Below, piece by piece: positions 9,377-20,068 of a stretch of DNA of 64,000 bases. The stretch is from Paraburkholderia youngii. GTDB lineage: Bacteria; Pseudomonadota; Gammaproteobacteria; Burkholderiales; Burkholderiaceae. The DNA is taken from positions 124,001 to 188,000 of the forward strand of contig NZ_JAALDK010000001.1 in the NCBI RefSeq assembly GCF_013366925.1, read 5' to 3'. How positions within the stretch are numbered: position 1 is the stretch's first letter; every line of letters starts with the position of its first letter. Both the position numbers and the translations under genes were made by a program. The notes under the pieces are model-generated. The model had not been told where the DNA came from and searched no databases. It was given only the letters and a program-made list of their open reading frames with translations.

Positions 9377-10531
9377 TCAGCGCGGATAAATCGCCCCCAG
9401 AACCCGCTCCGCGGACGCCCCCGTCACGCTTGGCAGACTGCCCGGCAGACGCGCGATGCAGCGCATCGCGAGCCATGCGAACGCGAGCGGTTCGACCTGG
9501 CTCGGCGGCACGCCCAGCGCGTCGGTCGTCAACACGGGCACGCCGCTTACGCCGCTGTCTTCGAGCGCCTGCTGCAACGCCTTCATGATCTCCGGATTGC
9601 GCGCGCCGCCGCCACACACGTACACGGCCCGCGCGTCGGATGCATGCCGCTCGATCTCGCGCGCAACCGTCACCGCGGTCAGCGCGACGAGCGTCGCCTG
9701 TACGTCGGCCGGTGCGAGCGCGCCGAACGGCTCGAGCTTCGCATCAAGCCATGCTGTGTTGAACAGATCGCGGCCGGTGCTCTTGGGCGGCTGTTCGGCG
9801 AAGAACGGCTCGTCGAGCAGTGCGTTGAGCAGCTTGCGATCGACCTGGCCGCTCGCCGCGAAATGACCGTTTTCGTCGAATGGCTTGCCAAGATGGCGCT
9901 CGGCCCAAGCGTCGAGCAGCGCGTTCGCCGGGCCGCAGTCGAAGCCGCGCACCCCGCCGGTCGCGTTCAGGATCGTGATGTTGCTGATGCCGCCAAGATT
10001 GCAGACGACACGCGTTTCGTTCTTCGCCCCGAAGATCGTCGCGTGAAAAGCGGGCACGAGCGGCGCGCCCTGGCCGCCCGCCGCGACGTCGCGGCTGCGG
10101 AAATCGGCGACCACGTCGATATGCAACATCTCCGCGAGCAGCGCCGGGTTGTTGATCTGCCGCGTATAGCCCTTTTCGGGCCGATGCCGCACGGTCTGCC
10201 CGTGCACGCCAATGGCACGGACCTCGTCGGCCGATACGCGGCTATCGCGCAGCAGATCGTGGCAGCACACCGTGTAGCGCGTCGCTAGCGCGTTGGCGGC
10301 GAGCGCTTCGCGCTCAATCTCGTTGTCCCCCGGCTGTTGCAGCGCGAACAGCGCCTCGCGGATGCCGGCCGAAAAGCCGACGAACGCCTCGGCCAGCACT
10401 TCGGGCGGTTTCCCCGTGGCAAACCGGACGGCGACGCCGTCCACACCGTCCATGCTGGTTCCCGACATCAGTCCGAAATAGATGCCGTCTGCGGGATCTT
10501 GCGCCACGTCGCTGCTCCTGTCGATGTTCAT
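9377..10531 (-). CDS. anmK: Anhydro-N-acetylmuramic acid kinase
   Basis: 384 aa kinase that opens and phosphorylates 1,6-anhydro-MurNAc to MurNAc-6-phosphate in cell-wall recycling. The N-terminal phosphate loop [17 protein letters not shown] (about 19-35), the [11 protein letters not shown] segment near residue 175 and [13 protein letters not shown] near residue 195 are the ASKHA-type signatures of the family. It is divergent from tyrS. Length and motifs are complete. Confidence 0.95.
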   Translation of the reverse strand: MNIDRSSDVAQDPADGIYFGLMSGTSMDGVDGVAVRFATGKPPEVLAEAFVGFSAGIREALFALQQPGDNEIEREALAANALATRYTVCCHDLLRDSRVSADEVRAIGVHGQTVRHRPEKGYTRQINNPALLAEMLHIDVVADFRSRDVAAGGQGAPLVPAFHATIFGAKNETRVVCNLGGISNITILNATGGVRGFDCGPANALLDAWAERHLGKPFDENGHFAASGQVDRKLLNALLDEPFFAEQPPKSTGRDLFNTAWLDAKLEPFGALAPADVQATLVALTAVTVAREIERHASDARAVYVCGGGARNPEIMKALQQALEDSGVSGVPVLTTDALGVPPSQVEPLAFAWLAMRCIARLPGSLPSVTGASAERVLGAIYPR

Positions 10532-10686
10532 TGCGATTCGTTGTAGCAGATTATCGGCGCAAACGCCGTAGGTGACGCGAGCCGCAACGAAATCGCCCGT
10601 CGCGGGGCCGCACAGGGCGTGTCAATGGGCGCGGCGGCGCGCATCTATGGGACAATCCTGTTTTTTCGCGACTTCACGTTTCCAGC

Positions 10687-11937
10687 ATGAGCACCGAGTC
10701 CACCCAGCCCAATCCCGCTTCCGCCTTCCCGATCACCGACGAAGTCCGTCACGCGCTCGCCGTGACCAAGCGCGGCGTCGACGAACTGCTGATCGAAGAC
10801 GAATTCGCGCAAAAACTCGCGCGCAGCGCGGCGACGGCCACGCCGCTGCGCATCAAGCTCGGGCTCGATCCAACTGCACCCGACATCCACATCGGCCACA
10901 CGGTCGTGCTGAACAAGATGCGCCAGTTGCAGGACCTCGGCCACACGGTGATTTTCCTGATCGGCGATTTCACGTCGCTGATCGGCGACCCGTCCGGGCG
11001 CAACGCGACCCGACCGCCGCTCACGCGCGAGCAGATCGAATCGAACGCGAAAACCTACTTCGAGCAGGCCGCCCTCGTGCTCGATCGCGACAAGACCGAG
11101 ATCCGCTACAACAGCGAATGGTCGATGCCGCTCGGCGCCGACGGCATGATCAAGCTCGCGTCGCGCTACACGGTCGCGCGCATTCTCGAGCGCGAGGACT
11201 TCACGAAGCGCTTCCAGGGCGGCGTGCCGATCTCGATCCACGAATTCCTGTACCCGCTGATGCAGGGCTACGACTCGGTCGCGCTGAACGCGGACCTCGA
11301 ACTCGGCGGCACGGACCAGAAGTTCAACCTGCTGGTCGGTCGCGAGCTGCAGAAGCAGTACGGCCAGGAGCAGCAGTGCATCCTGACGATGCCGCTGCTC
11401 GAAGGGCTCGACGGCGTCGAAAAGATGTCGAAGTCGAAGAACAACTACATCGGCATCAGCGAAAAGCCGACCGACATGTTCGGCAAGCTGATGAGCATTT
11501 CCGACACGCTGATGTGGCGTTACTTCGAGTTGCTGTCGTTCCGTCCGATGGACGAAATCGCCGGCTTCAAGCGCGAGGCCGAGGCGGGCCGTAACCCGCG
11601 CGACTTCAAGGTGATGCTCGGCCAGGAAATCGTTGCGCGTTTCCACTCGCAGGCGGATGCCGAGCGCGCGCTCGAGGACTTCAATCATCGCGCGAAGGGC
11701 GGCGTGCCCGACGATATTCCGGCCGTGACGCTCGCGGGCGCACCGCTTGCGATCGGCCAGCTGCTGAAGCAGGCGAACCTCGTGCCGTCGACGAGCGAGG
11801 CACTGCGCAACATCGAGCAGGGCGGCGTGAAGATCGATGGCACCGCGGTGTCCGACAAAGGCCTGAAGGTCGAAGCGGGCGAGTACGTCGTGCAGGTCGG
11901 CAAGCGCCGCTTCGCACGCGTGACGCTGACGGCGTGA
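10687..11937 (+). CDS. tyrS: Tyrosyl-tRNA synthetase, TyrZ-like clade
   Basis: Class I synthetase charging tRNA-Tyr, 416 aa. The HIGH motif is H68-I-G-H71 in [14 protein letters not shown], and KMSKS lies at about residue 245. A C-terminal S4 RNA-binding domain follows ([16 protein letters not shown]). The HIGH context matches the TyrZ-type group rather than the E. coli TyrS group, from family knowledge. Its stop overlaps the GTG start of dtd (GTGA at 11934-11937), so the tRNA-charging enzyme and the D-Tyr-tRNA proofreader are coupled. Confidence 0.96.
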   Translation: MSTESTQPNPASAFPITDEVRHALAVTKRGVDELLIEDEFAQKLARSAATATPLRIKLGLDPTAPDIHIGHTVVLNKMRQLQDLGHTVIFLIGDFTSLIGDPSGRNATRPPLTREQIESNAKTYFEQAALVLDRDKTEIRYNSEWSMPLGADGMIKLASRYTVARILEREDFTKRFQGGVPISIHEFLYPLMQGYDSVALNADLELGGTDQKFNLLVGRELQKQYGQEQQCILTMPLLEGLDGVEKMSKSKNNYIGISEKPTDMFGKLMSISDTLMWRYFELLSFRPMDEIAGFKREAEAGRNPRDFKVMLGQEIVARFHSQADAERALEDFNHRAKGGVPDDIPAVTLAGAPLAIGQLLKQANLVPSTSEALRNIEQGGVKIDGTAVSDKGLKVEAGEYVVQVGKRRFARVTLTA

Positions 11938-12392
11938 TCGCGCTGATCCAACGTGTGCGGCGCGCCGAAGTGCGCGTCGCCGATCGGGTAACCGGCGCGA
12001 TCGACGCCGGCCTGCTCGCGCTCGTCTGCGCGGAGCGCGGCGACACCGAGGCCGTGGCCGACAAACTGCTCGCCAAGGTGCTCGGCTACCGCGTGTTCAG
12101 CGACGCGGCCGGCAAGATGAACCTCTCGGTGCAAAATCTCGACGGCACAGGGCGCGCGGGCGGCCTGCTGCTGGTGTCGCAGTTCACGCTCGCGGCAGAT
12201 ACCAACAGCGGCCTGCGCCCGAGCTTCACGCCGGCCGCGCCACCCCACGAGGGCAAGCGCCTGTTCGACTACTTCGTCACGGCGGCGCGCGCCAAGCATC
12301 CGATCGTCGAGACCGGTGAGTTCGGCGCGGAGATGCAGGTGTCGCTTGTCAACGACGGGCCGGTCACGTTCTGGTTGCAGACCAACGCGTAA
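11934..12392 (+). CDS. dtd: D-aminoacyl-tRNA deacylase
   Basis: 152 aa enzyme that removes D-amino acids mischarged on tRNA. The family motifs [12 protein letters not shown] and SGLRPSF (about residues 80-98) and the NDGPVTF motif near the C-terminus, which provides the cross-subunit Gly-cisPro element, are intact. It starts with GTG overlapping the tyrS stop, and the pairing with tyrosyl-tRNA synthetase fits its substrate D-Tyr-tRNA. Confidence 0.95.
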   Translation: MIALIQRVRRAEVRVADRVTGAIDAGLLALVCAERGDTEAVADKLLAKVLGYRVFSDAAGKMNLSVQNLDGTGRAGGLLLVSQFTLAADTNSGLRPSFTPAAPPHEGKRLFDYFVTAARAKHPIVETGEFGAEMQVSLVNDGPVTFWLQTNA

Positions 12393-12494
12393 AAGAGCGC
12401 AAACGGTGCGAGCGCGCAGTCGCGGCATGCGAGCCGCGCCGCCGCTTTTTGCGACAATAGCCGTGGACACAACCGCGAACGGCACCTCTCTCTC

Positions 12495-13169
12495 ATGACG
12501 ACGCAGATCCTGTTTATCCGGCACGGCGAGACCGACTGGAACCGCATCAAGCGCATTCAAGGCCACATCGACATTCCGCTCGCGACGACCGGCATCGCGC
12601 AGGCGCAACGTCTCGCGCAGCGCCTCGTCGCCGAGGCGAAGCAGGGCGCGCGGCTCGACGCGATCTATTCGAGCGACCTGCAGCGCGCGCAGCAGACCGC
12701 GCAGCCGATCGGCGAGGCGCTCGACCTGCCGCTGCAATCGCGCGAGAACTTGCGCGAGCGCTCGTACGGCGCGTTCCAGGGCCATGACAGCGACGAGATC
12801 GCGCTACGTTTCCCCGACGAATACGCGCAGTGGCAAACCCGTGATCCCGGCTTCGCGCCGCCCGGGGGCGAGTCGCACCGCGTGTTCTACCACCGCATCA
12901 TGCACGCGATCGAGCCGCTCGTCGCCGCGCATCCGGGCGGGCGCATCGCCTGTGTCACGCATGGTGGCGTGCTCGACTGCGTGCACCGCTTTGCAACCGG
13001 GATGCGGCTCGATGTACCGCGCGACTATCCGCTGCTGAACACCAGCCTGAACGTCGTGGATTACGGGAACGATCGCGCGACGATCGTGACGTGGGCGGAC
13101 GTATCGCATCTCGAAGCCGGCAGCGCCGACGATGACGGTTTCAGGAAGGGACCGCAGTCGAAGCGGTAA
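12495..13169 (+). CDS. Histidine phosphatase family protein (phosphoglycerate mutase-like)
   Basis: 224 aa cytoplasmic protein of the branch 2 phosphoglycerate mutase superfamily. The catalytic RHGETDWN motif has H10 as the phospho-acceptor; ERSYGAFQGHD near residue 90 and CVTHGGVLDC near residue 155 supply the acid and second histidine. Such GpmB/CobC-like proteins are usually broad phosphatases rather than glycolytic mutases; the substrate cannot be told. CTCTCTCATG gives no clear ribosome binding site. It is on the same strand as tyrS-dtd, about 100 bases downstream. Confidence 0.88.
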   Translation: MTTQILFIRHGETDWNRIKRIQGHIDIPLATTGIAQAQRLAQRLVAEAKQGARLDAIYSSDLQRAQQTAQPIGEALDLPLQSRENLRERSYGAFQGHDSDEIALRFPDEYAQWQTRDPGFAPPGGESHRVFYHRIMHAIEPLVAAHPGGRIACVTHGGVLDCVHRFATGMRLDVPRDYPLLNTSLNVVDYGNDRATIVTWADVSHLEAGSADDDGFRKGPQSKR

Positions 13170-13205
13170 GCCGAAGCCGACAATGGCCCGGCTCGCGCGG
13201 CGCGA

Positions 13206-14180
13206 TCAATCCTGCCGCCGCACCGCCGCCGCGCGCCGCCGCGCCCGCTTCGATACGCCATTGATCAACGCCCAGCGGATTACCGGCGCGACGACCCGCA
13301 CGCCAGGCCGTGCGAGAGTTCGACGCAGCACCGCGTAGCGATTCAGATCGAGCATCGACTGCGCCCAGTCGGGCAACAGATCGACGCCCGCGTTGAGCAT
13401 CAGCGTGCCGGCGGGCCGCATCGCGAAGCTCGGTGCCGGAGCGTTCATCAGAATCCTGACGACTTCGCGCGTGCGCTCGCTGGCGACGAGGGCGGGCCGC
13501 ATCGCGAGCAGGTAGGCCTCGATCTCGGCGCGCGAGCGCGGAATATCGACGGCGCCGAGCATTTCCGCGATGCGCGCGGTTTCCGCGAAGTATTGATCCT
13601 GCGCGGCGACCGACAGCACCGGATTCACATAGCGCAGATGCGCGGTCATGAAGCTCGACACCTCCGCGACGTGCACCCACGTCAGCAGCGCGGGCTCACT
13701 TGCGCGATACGACTGGCCGTCCGGTGCGACGCCGGTCACGTCGAGATGAATGCGCTTCACACGCTCGATCAACGCGAGCGCATCGCTCTTGCTGCCGTAC
13801 GTCGTGCCGGCGATGAACGTCGCCGTGCGACGCAGCCGGCCCAGGATGTCGGTGCGAAAACTCGAGTGGTCCCACACGCCCGCGAGCGCGAGCGGATGCA
13901 GCGCTTGCAGCAGCAGCGCGCTGATGCCGCCCGCCATCATCGACGTGAAGTCGGCGTGGACTTTCCAGCAGACGGAGTGCGGCCCGAACAGGCCGGGGTC
14001 GCCCGGCGGCGACGAGTAATCGAGCACCGGTCCGCTACCGGTCGTCAGATGGGTGACGCTCGCGGCGAGTTTCGAGCGCAGGCGGTGGGTGAGGCGCGCC
14101 GCGAAATTGCCGGACGGGTCGCCGGCGGGATTGACGGGTGAACGGTTGGAAGGGCCGGGTTGCTCGGTCTGATCGGACAT
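13206..14180 (-). CDS. Oxygenase MpaB family protein (DUF2236)
   Basis: About 324 aa protein of the DUF2236 / MpaB-like, latex-clearing-protein-like family, which includes heme-dependent oxygenases. The HSVCWKVHADFTSMMAGG start of the domain, the QALHPLALAGVWDHS segment with the conserved His, and LLTWVHVAEVSSF are characteristic. The start is set at ATG 14180; an upstream ATG at 14222 would place the N-terminus inside the ruvB 3' end. The C-terminus is Arg-rich. Substrate is unknown; natural partners cannot be read from neighbours, which are housekeeping genes. Confidence 0.8.
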   Translation of the reverse strand: MSDQTEQPGPSNRSPVNPAGDPSGNFAARLTHRLRSKLAASVTHLTTGSGPVLDYSSPPGDPGLFGPHSVCWKVHADFTSMMAGGISALLLQALHPLALAGVWDHSSFRTDILGRLRRTATFIAGTTYGSKSDALALIERVKRIHLDVTGVAPDGQSYRASEPALLTWVHVAEVSSFMTAHLRYVNPVLSVAAQDQYFAETARIAEMLGAVDIPRSRAEIEAYLLAMRPALVASERTREVVRILMNAPAPSFAMRPAGTLMLNAGVDLLPDWAQSMLDLNRYAVLRRTLARPGVRVVAPVIRWALINGVSKRARRRAAAVRRQD

Positions 14181-14203
14181 CCTGGTCGGCCTCGTCGTGT
14201 GAC

Positions 14204-15265
14204 TCAATTCGTTGAATTCCACAGACCCGGCAGCGCGCTCGACGAATCCGGCGCGGCCAGCCCGAAGTGCCTATACGTGAGCAGAGTGGCGACGCGGCCG
14301 CGCGGCGTGCGCTGCAGGAAGCCCTGCTGGATCAGATACGGCTCGAGCACGTCTTCGATCGTGTCGCGCTCCTCGCCGATCGCCGCCGCGAGATTGTCGA
14401 CACCGACCGGGCCGCCGTCGAACTTGTACAGGATCGCTTCGAGCAGCTTGCGGTCCATCAGGTCGAAGCCGACCGCGTCGACGTCGAGCATGCTGAGCGC
14501 GGCGTCGGCCACCTGCGCGGTGATGTTGCCGTCGGCCTTTACTTCGGCGAAGTCGCGCACGCGCCGCAGCAGGCGGTTCGCGATACGCGGCGTGCCGCGC
14601 GCGCGACGGGCGATTTCGAAGGCACCGTCCGGATGGATCTGCGCGCCGAGCAGCGCGGCCGAACGCGTGACGATGCGCGCGAGCTCCTCGGCGTTGTAGA
14701 ACTCGAGTCGCGCGACGATGCCGAAGCGGTCGCGCAGCGGATTGGTCAGCATGCCCGCGCGCGTGGTCGCGCCGACCAGCGTGAACGGCTGCAGATCGAG
14801 CTTCACGCTGCGCGCGGCGGGCCCTTCGCCGATCATGATGTCGATCTGATAATCCTCGAGCGCCGGATAGAGGATTTCCTCGACGACCGGTGAGAGCCGG
14901 TGAATTTCGTCGATGAACAGCACGTCGTTGGCTTCGAGATTGGTGAGCAGCGCGGCGAGGTCGCCGGCGCGTTCGAGCACCGGCCCCGACGTTTGCCGCA
15001 GATTGACGCCCATCTCGCGCGCGATGATGTGCGCGAGCGTGGTCTTGCCGAGGCCTGGCGGGCCGAACAGCAACACGTGGTCGAGCGATTCGGAACGGCG
15101 CTTCGCGGCCTCGATGAAGATTTCGAGCTGGCCGCGGACTTTCTCCTGCCCGACATATTCGTCGAGCTGACGCGGGCGCAGCGCGCGTTCGAACGCTTCT
15201 TCGTTCGGCGACACGGGCGTGGCCGCGATGATGCGCTCGGCGGCGAGTTTGTCGGTTTCGATCAT
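14204..15265 (-). CDS. ruvB: Holliday junction branch migration ATPase RuvB
   Basis: 353 aa AAA+ motor that drives branch migration with RuvA. Walker A is GPPGLGKTT, Walker B is LFIDEIHR, sensor 1 is GATTRAG, followed by a C-terminal winged-helix DNA-binding domain ([15 protein letters not shown]). It is the last gene of the ruvC-ruvA-ruvB series on this strand; ruvA ends 30 bases upstream. Confidence 0.98.
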   Translation of the reverse strand: MIETDKLAAERIIAATPVSPNEEAFERALRPRQLDEYVGQEKVRGQLEIFIEAAKRRSESLDHVLLFGPPGLGKTTLAHIIAREMGVNLRQTSGPVLERAGDLAALLTNLEANDVLFIDEIHRLSPVVEEILYPALEDYQIDIMIGEGPAARSVKLDLQPFTLVGATTRAGMLTNPLRDRFGIVARLEFYNAEELARIVTRSAALLGAQIHPDGAFEIARRARGTPRIANRLLRRVRDFAEVKADGNITAQVADAALSMLDVDAVGFDLMDRKLLEAILYKFDGGPVGVDNLAAAIGEERDTIEDVLEPYLIQQGFLQRTPRGRVATLLTYRHFGLAAPDSSSALPGLWNSTN

Positions 15266-15295
15266 CCGCTCATTGTACCGCGCGCGGATCGCGCA

Positions 15296-15877
15296 TCAGC
15301 CCTTCGAGAGCGCCTTCAGTGCGAGCTTGATGCCCTCGGACACGCCCGTGCCGGCCGGCACGTTCTTGATCGCCGCGAGCGCTTCTTTTTCCGAGTAGCC
15401 GAGCGCGAGCAGCGCATTGAGGATGTCCGACGCATGGTCGGATGGCGACGCGGCGCCCGCCATTGCGCCGAGGTCGGCGCCGAGCTTGCCCTTCAGTTCG
15501 AGCAGCAGCCGCTCGGCGGTCTTCTTGCCGATGCCCGGCACACGCGTGAGGCGCGCGGCGTCCTGCATCGTGACAGTCTGCGCGAGCTCCGCGACGCTCA
15601 TGCCCGACAGCACCGCGAGCGCCATGCGTGCGCCGATGCCGGAAATCTTCAGCAGCTCGCGGAAGGTCGCGCGTTCCTGCGCGGTGCCGAAGCCGTACAG
15701 CAGATGCGCGTCTTCGCGCACGATCATCTGGGTGAGCAGCACGATGCGCTCGCCGGTCGACGGCAGGTTGTAGAACGTGCTCATTGGCACGTCCACTTCA
15801 TAGCCGACGCCGTTGCAGTCGACGAGCAGATGCGGCGGGTTTTTTTCCAGCAGAACGCCGGCGATGCGACCGATCAT
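15296..15877 (-). CDS. ruvA: Holliday junction binding protein RuvA
   Basis: 193 aa tetrameric Holliday-junction binder. The N-terminal OB fold begins [19 protein letters not shown], two helix-hairpin-helix motifs follow ([31 protein letters not shown]), and domain III, which touches RuvB, ends the protein. Order ruvC-ruvA-ruvB on the minus strand is conserved. Confidence 0.97.
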   Translation of the reverse strand: MIGRIAGVLLEKNPPHLLVDCNGVGYEVDVPMSTFYNLPSTGERIVLLTQMIVREDAHLLYGFGTAQERATFRELLKISGIGARMALAVLSGMSVAELAQTVTMQDAARLTRVPGIGKKTAERLLLELKGKLGADLGAMAGAASPSDHASDILNALLALGYSEKEALAAIKNVPAGTGVSEGIKLALKALSKG

Positions 15878-15965
15878 GGCGGATTACTTTTCAGAGTCGG
15901 ATGGGAATGCGCGAGTGTAGCGCAGCGGATCGGCGGCGCGAACGGCATCGCGTGTCTACGTTGCG

Positions 15966-16508
15966 CTAGCCGACCAGACGCCCGCGCCGCACCCGCAGAC
16001 CCTTCTTCGCGAGCGCCGGTGCGATGCCGCCTAGCGTGCTCAGCGTCGAGCCGCCGTGCGCATGGCAGATGGCCATGCCGAGCGCGTCGGCGGCGTCCGT
16101 GCCCGGCACGCCCGACAGGCTCAAGAGCCGCACGACCATCTGCTGCATCTGCTCCTTGGTCGCGCGGCCATAGCCGACTACTGACTGCTTCAGCTGCAGC
16201 GCGGTGTATTCGGCGACCGGTACGCCGCCCGCGACGAGCCCGCAGATCGCGGCGCCGCGCGCCTGGCCGAGCAGCAGCGTCGACTGCGGATTGACGTTGA
16301 CGAAGACTTTTTCGATCGCCGCCTGATCCGGCGCGTGCTCGCGGATCAGCGTCGAGATGCCTGCGAAGATGGTGCCGAGCCGCGACGGCAGATCGGCGTC
16401 GGCGGTGCGGATCACGCCGCTCGCGACGTAGCGCAGTGTGTGGCCGTGTTGTTCGATCACGCCGAAGCCGGTCACGCGCAGGCCGGGGTCGATGCCGAGA
16501 ATTCTCAT
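15966..16508 (-). CDS. ruvC: Crossover junction endodeoxyribonuclease RuvC
   Basis: 180 aa resolvase of Holliday junctions. The acidic active site is visible as D7 ([16 protein letters not shown]), the glutamate of AIEKVFVN near residue 66 and the aspartates of [16 protein letters not shown] near residue 140. The second Met (16508) is used as start because the family begins MRILGIDPG; an ATG four codons upstream is possible. Confidence 0.97.
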   Translation of the reverse strand: MRILGIDPGLRVTGFGVIEQHGHTLRYVASGVIRTADADLPSRLGTIFAGISTLIREHAPDQAAIEKVFVNVNPQSTLLLGQARGAAICGLVAGGVPVAEYTALQLKQSVVGYGRATKEQMQQMVVRLLSLSGVPGTDAADALGMAICHAHGGSTLSTLGGIAPALAKKGLRVRRGRLVG

Positions 16509-16639
16509 GAAGTGCCGCACAAGCGATAAAAACCAGGTGCCTGCGATACTACAACGAACGCGGCGTGCGGCGGGCCGCTGGCAGCATGCCTGGCGGAATA
16601 AAAGCTGCTAAAGGCTTTGCACGAGGAGGGCGATCGGGA

Positions 16640-16879
16640 ATGGAGCGCTACCGCAATCTCAGCCGCGACTCGGGCGTCGACGCCTATGAAATCGGCGACG
16701 ATTTCATCAAGGTGCGCTTTCGGCCGGGTGTCGTGTATTGGTACACAGAGGCAAGTGTCGGCGCCGAGCATCTCGCGGTGCTGACGCGTCTCGCGCGGCG
16801 CGGCCAGGGTTTGGGCACGTACATCAGCCAGCATGCGCAAGTGCGGGACGGTTACGCCCGCAAAGAGCCGGACGATTGA
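16640..16879 (+). CDS. KTSC domain-like small protein
   Basis: 79 aa protein with the layout of the KTSC domain: a short beta-hairpin region FIKVRFRPGVVYWYTEASVG and a helical C-terminal part. Function is unknown; the domain is often found alone or beside nucleic-acid genes. The ATG at 16640 is favoured by GAGGAGG about 12 bases upstream. It lies on the plus strand between ruvC and purH, both on the minus strand, and has its own terminator. Confidence 0.7.
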   Translation: MERYRNLSRDSGVDAYEIGDDFIKVRFRPGVVYWYTEASVGAEHLAVLTRLARRGQGLGTYISQHAQVRDGYARKEPDD

Positions 16880-16897
16880 ACGCGTCGCCGCAAAACG

Positions 16898-16932
16898 AAA
16901 GGCCCGGCGGGACAACCCGCCGGGCCTTTTTT
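16898..16932. terminator. Shared convergent terminator between the KTSC-like gene and purH
   Basis: GGCCCGGCGGG pairs with CCCGCCGGGCC around ACAA, with TTTTTT on the plus strand and a weaker T-rich stretch on the minus strand. Confidence 0.85.
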
Positions 16933-16953
16933 CAGCTACCGAACTTCAGCCGA

Positions 16954-18519
16954 TCAATGACGGAAGTGACGCACGCCCGTCAGCACCATCGCGATGTTGT
17001 GCTCGTCGGCGGCCATGACCACTTCGTCGTCGCGCACCGAGCCACCCGGCTGGATCACGCAGGTCGCGCCTGCAGCGACCACGACGTCGAGACCGTCGCG
17101 GAACGGGAAGAACGCGTCCGATGCGACCGCCGAACCGGCCAGCGTCAGGCCGGCGTTCTGCGCCTTGATGCTCGCGATACGCGCCGAGTCCACGCGGCTC
17201 ATCTGACCCGCGCCGACGCCGAGCGTCATGCCGTTCGCGCAGAACACGATCGCGTTCGACTTCACGTACTTCGCGACACGCCATGCGAACAGCAAATCGT
17301 CCATTTCCTTCGGCGTCGGATGACGCTTCGTGACGACGCGCAACTCGCGCGGCTGCACGTTCTTCGAGTCGAGCGACTGCACCAGCAGGCCGCCACCGAC
17401 GCGCTTCAGATCGAAAGTGTTGTGGCCTTCGCCCAGCGCGATTTCGAGCAGACGCACGTTCTGCTTCGCCGCGAACACCTGACGCGCTTCGGCGCTGAAC
17501 GACGGCGCGATCAGCACTTCGACGAACTGCTTCGCAACGGCAAGCGCCGCCGCTTCGTCGACTTCACGGTTGAACGCGATGATGCCGCCGAACGCCGAGG
17601 TCGGGTCGGTCTGGAACGCCTTCGAGTACGCTTCGTGCGCGTTCGCGCCCACCGCAACGCCGCACGGATTCGCGTGCTTGACGATCACGCAGGCCGGCAC
17701 GTCGAAGGTCTTCACGCATTCCCACGCCGCGTCGGAGTCGGCGATGTTGTTGTACGACAGTTCCTTGCCCTGCAACTGGTTGTAGTTCGCGAGCGCGCCG
17801 TCCGGCACGGTCAGGTCGCGGTAGAACGCTGCGCTCTGGTGCGGGTTTTCGCCGTAGCGCAGGTCCTGCACCTTGTTGAACGCCATGTTGAAGGTGGCCG
17901 GGTACTCGTTGCGCGACGAGTGCTGCAACTCGTCGGTCAGGCTCGTCAGGTAGTTCGTGATCGCGCCGTCGTACTGCGCGGTGTGCGCGTACACCTTGGT
18001 CGCGAGACGGAAGTTCGTCTTGTACGACACCGTGTTGCCGTTCGCTCGCATTTCGTCGAGCACGACCGCGTAGTCGGCCGGATCGACCACCACCGTCACG
18101 TCACGATGATTCTTCGCGGCCGAGCGCAGCATCGTCGGGCCGCCGATGTCGATGTTCTCGATCGCGTCTTCGAGCGAGCACTGTTCCTTCGACACGGTCT
18201 GCACGAACGGGTACAGGTTCACGACCAGCAGGTCGATGGTCGGAATGTCGTGCTTCTCGAGCGCGGCCATATGCTCGGGCAGATCGCGGCGCGCGAGGAT
18301 GCCCCCGTGCACCTTCGGATGCAGCGTTTTCACGCGCCCGTCGAGCATTTCCGGGAAGCCCGTGTAGTCGGCGACTTCGGTGACGGACAGGCCCGCGTCC
18401 GCGAGCAGTTTCGCGGTGCCGCCGGTCGACAGGATCTTGATGCCAAGGTCCGACAGCGATTTGGCGAAGTCGACGATGCCGGACTTGTCGGAAACGGAGA
18501 TGAGCGCTTGCTTGATCAT
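16954..18519 (-). CDS. purH: Bifunctional AICAR transformylase / IMP cyclohydrolase
   Basis: 521 aa enzyme of the last two steps of IMP synthesis. The N-terminal cyclohydrolase domain starts [19 protein letters not shown]; the C-terminal transformylase carries [13 protein letters not shown], the KHxNPCG motif with the catalytic His, and [10 protein letters not shown]. Length is normal. It lies downstream of dusB-fis on the same strand, 56 bases after fis, so the three may be co-transcribed. Confidence 0.98.
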   Translation of the reverse strand: MIKQALISVSDKSGIVDFAKSLSDLGIKILSTGGTAKLLADAGLSVTEVADYTGFPEMLDGRVKTLHPKVHGGILARRDLPEHMAALEKHDIPTIDLLVVNLYPFVQTVSKEQCSLEDAIENIDIGGPTMLRSAAKNHRDVTVVVDPADYAVVLDEMRANGNTVSYKTNFRLATKVYAHTAQYDGAITNYLTSLTDELQHSSRNEYPATFNMAFNKVQDLRYGENPHQSAAFYRDLTVPDGALANYNQLQGKELSYNNIADSDAAWECVKTFDVPACVIVKHANPCGVAVGANAHEAYSKAFQTDPTSAFGGIIAFNREVDEAAALAVAKQFVEVLIAPSFSAEARQVFAAKQNVRLLEIALGEGHNTFDLKRVGGGLLVQSLDSKNVQPRELRVVTKRHPTPKEMDDLLFAWRVAKYVKSNAIVFCANGMTLGVGAGQMSRVDSARIASIKAQNAGLTLAGSAVASDAFFPFRDGLDVVVAAGATCVIQPGGSVRDDEVVMAADEHNIAMVLTGVRHFRH

Positions 18520-18575
18520 GATGAAGACGAAAAGCCGAAGGGGAAACGTGGCAGGGCGCGAGAAACTGCAACGCG

Positions 18576-18809
18576 CTACAGCAAACCGTGTTGTTGCAGC
18601 TTCTTGCGCAGCGTATTGCGGTTGATGCCGAGATACTCGGCGGCCAGCGACTGGTTACCGTTGGCCTGCTCGAGCACCACTTCGAGCAAGGGTTTTTCCA
18701 CGCATGAAATGACCATGTCGTAGACGTCGTGCGGATTGGAGCCGTCGAGATCCTGGAAATACACATCCAGGCTGTCGCGGACAGATTGTTCGATGTTGTT
18801 CTTGCTCAT
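18576..18809 (-). CDS. fis: Nucleoid-associated DNA-binding protein Fis
   Basis: 77 aa. The C-terminal helix-turn-helix ([21 protein letters not shown]) is the Fis signature. At 77 aa it is shorter than the 98 aa E. coli protein, lacking much of the flexible N-terminal arm, which is usual in betaproteobacteria. Its start overlaps the dusB stop (TGATG form), reproducing the dusB-fis pair of gammaproteobacteria. Confidence 0.95.
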   Translation of the reverse strand: MSKNNIEQSVRDSLDVYFQDLDGSNPHDVYDMVISCVEKPLLEVVLEQANGNQSLAAEYLGINRNTLRKKLQQHGLL

Positions 18810-19882
18810 GCTGCTAGTCGGTCGGTGTTGTCCTCGCCCTGGCTGTCGAGCCCGGGGTTGCCGGGCGCTTCGTCGACGTAGACGAGGCGGTCTGAGATCG
18901 CCTTTTGCGCGTCAAAGAACTCGTTGACGGCGAGGAGTTGTTCGCGCGTGGTGTCCAGCGTATTCATGCGATGCCGGAACAGGTTGGCGCCGGAAAGGCC
19001 GCGAGTGTACCAGCCGATGTGCTTGCGCGCAGTGCGGACACCGGTAAATTCCCCGTAAAAAGCGTAGTGATCTTCGAGATGTTCGTTCATCACCTGCTGG
19101 ATTTCGTCGATGCGCGGCGGCGGCAGCAGCTCGCCCGTTTGCAGGAAATGTTCGATCTCGCGGAACAGCCACGGACGACCCTGCGCGGCCCGCCCGATCA
19201 TGATCGCGTCCGCGCCGGTCGCGGCCAACACCTCGCGCGCCTTTTGCGGCGACGTGATGTCGCCGTTCGCGACGACCGGAATGTTGACCGCCGCTTTCAC
19301 GGCGGCGATGGTTTCGTACTCGGCGTCGCCGTGGTACAGGTCGGCGCGCGTGCGGCCGTGCACGGTCAGCATCGAAATGCCCGCGGCTTGTGCGAGACGC
19401 GCGACGTTCAGCGCATTCTTGTTCTCGCGATTCCAGCCGGTGCGGATTTTCAGCGTGACGGGTACCGCGTCGGGCCCGACGCCAACTGCGTTCACGACAG
19501 CCTCGACAATGCGCTGCACGAGCGGTTCGTTCTGCAGCAGCGCCGAGCCGGCTGCCACGTTGCAAACCTTCTTGGCCGGGCAGCCCATGTTGATGTCGAT
19601 GATCTGCGCGCCGTTCGCGACGTTGTAGCGGGCGGCCTCGGCCATCATGTCCGGGTCGGCGCCAGCGATCTGCACCGCGATCGGTTCGACCTCGCCCTCG
19701 TGATTCGCGCGGCGCATGGTCTTTTCGCTTTTCCACAACTGAGCGTTCGACGCGACCATTTCCGACACCGCGTAGCCCGCGCCGAGCCGTTTGCACAGCT
19801 GGCGGAACGGCCGGTCGGTCACGCCGGCCATCGGGGCGACGAACAGGTTATTGCGCAGAATGTGGGGGCCGAGAATGGGCAT
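18806..19882 (-). CDS. dusB: tRNA-dihydrouridine synthase B
   Basis: 358 aa flavoenzyme that reduces uridines in the tRNA D-loop. The TIM barrel begins NNLFVAPMAGVTDRPFRQL; the active-site cysteine is in NMGCPAKKVCN near residue 105; VHGRTRADLYHG and ANGDI further on bind FMN. The start at 19882 (MPILGPHILRNN) is chosen because the frame upstream does not resemble the family. It is translationally coupled to fis. Confidence 0.95.
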   Translation of the reverse strand: MPILGPHILRNNLFVAPMAGVTDRPFRQLCKRLGAGYAVSEMVASNAQLWKSEKTMRRANHEGEVEPIAVQIAGADPDMMAEAARYNVANGAQIIDINMGCPAKKVCNVAAGSALLQNEPLVQRIVEAVVNAVGVGPDAVPVTLKIRTGWNRENKNALNVARLAQAAGISMLTVHGRTRADLYHGDAEYETIAAVKAAVNIPVVANGDITSPQKAREVLAATGADAIMIGRAAQGRPWLFREIEHFLQTGELLPPPRIDEIQQVMNEHLEDHYAFYGEFTGVRTARKHIGWYTRGLSGANLFRHRMNTLDTTREQLLAVNEFFDAQKAISDRLVYVDEAPGNPGLDSQGEDNTDRLAA

Positions 19883-20032
19883 GACGTGAGCGTGCGCCGA
19901 CGTCGGGTCAGATTTGACAATCGTGACGGCCGGCGCAGCGCGAAATGCGAGGGAAAAGCACCATTTTAGCGTTAACGGGTTGCCGGGACTCGCGAACCGG
20001 GTCTCGTAACCTGTTAAATCTTCTATGAAAGT

Positions 20033-20055
20033 CGCGCGGCTCATAGAGCCGCGCG
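20033..20055 (-). terminator. Stem-loop after ubiH
   Basis: Ten-bp perfect stem CGCGCGGCTC / GAGCCGCGCG with a three-base loop, placed just after the ubiH stop (20069). The T-run on the minus strand is short (TTTCA), so it may be a weak terminator or an mRNA 3'-end stabiliser. Confidence 0.5.
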
Positions 20056-20068
20056 GCGTTTTGCGTCC

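Noticed and set aside
16738..18723. 661-codon open frame opposite purH
   Set aside because: Same reason: Arg/His-rich shadow of purH with no recognisable protein features.
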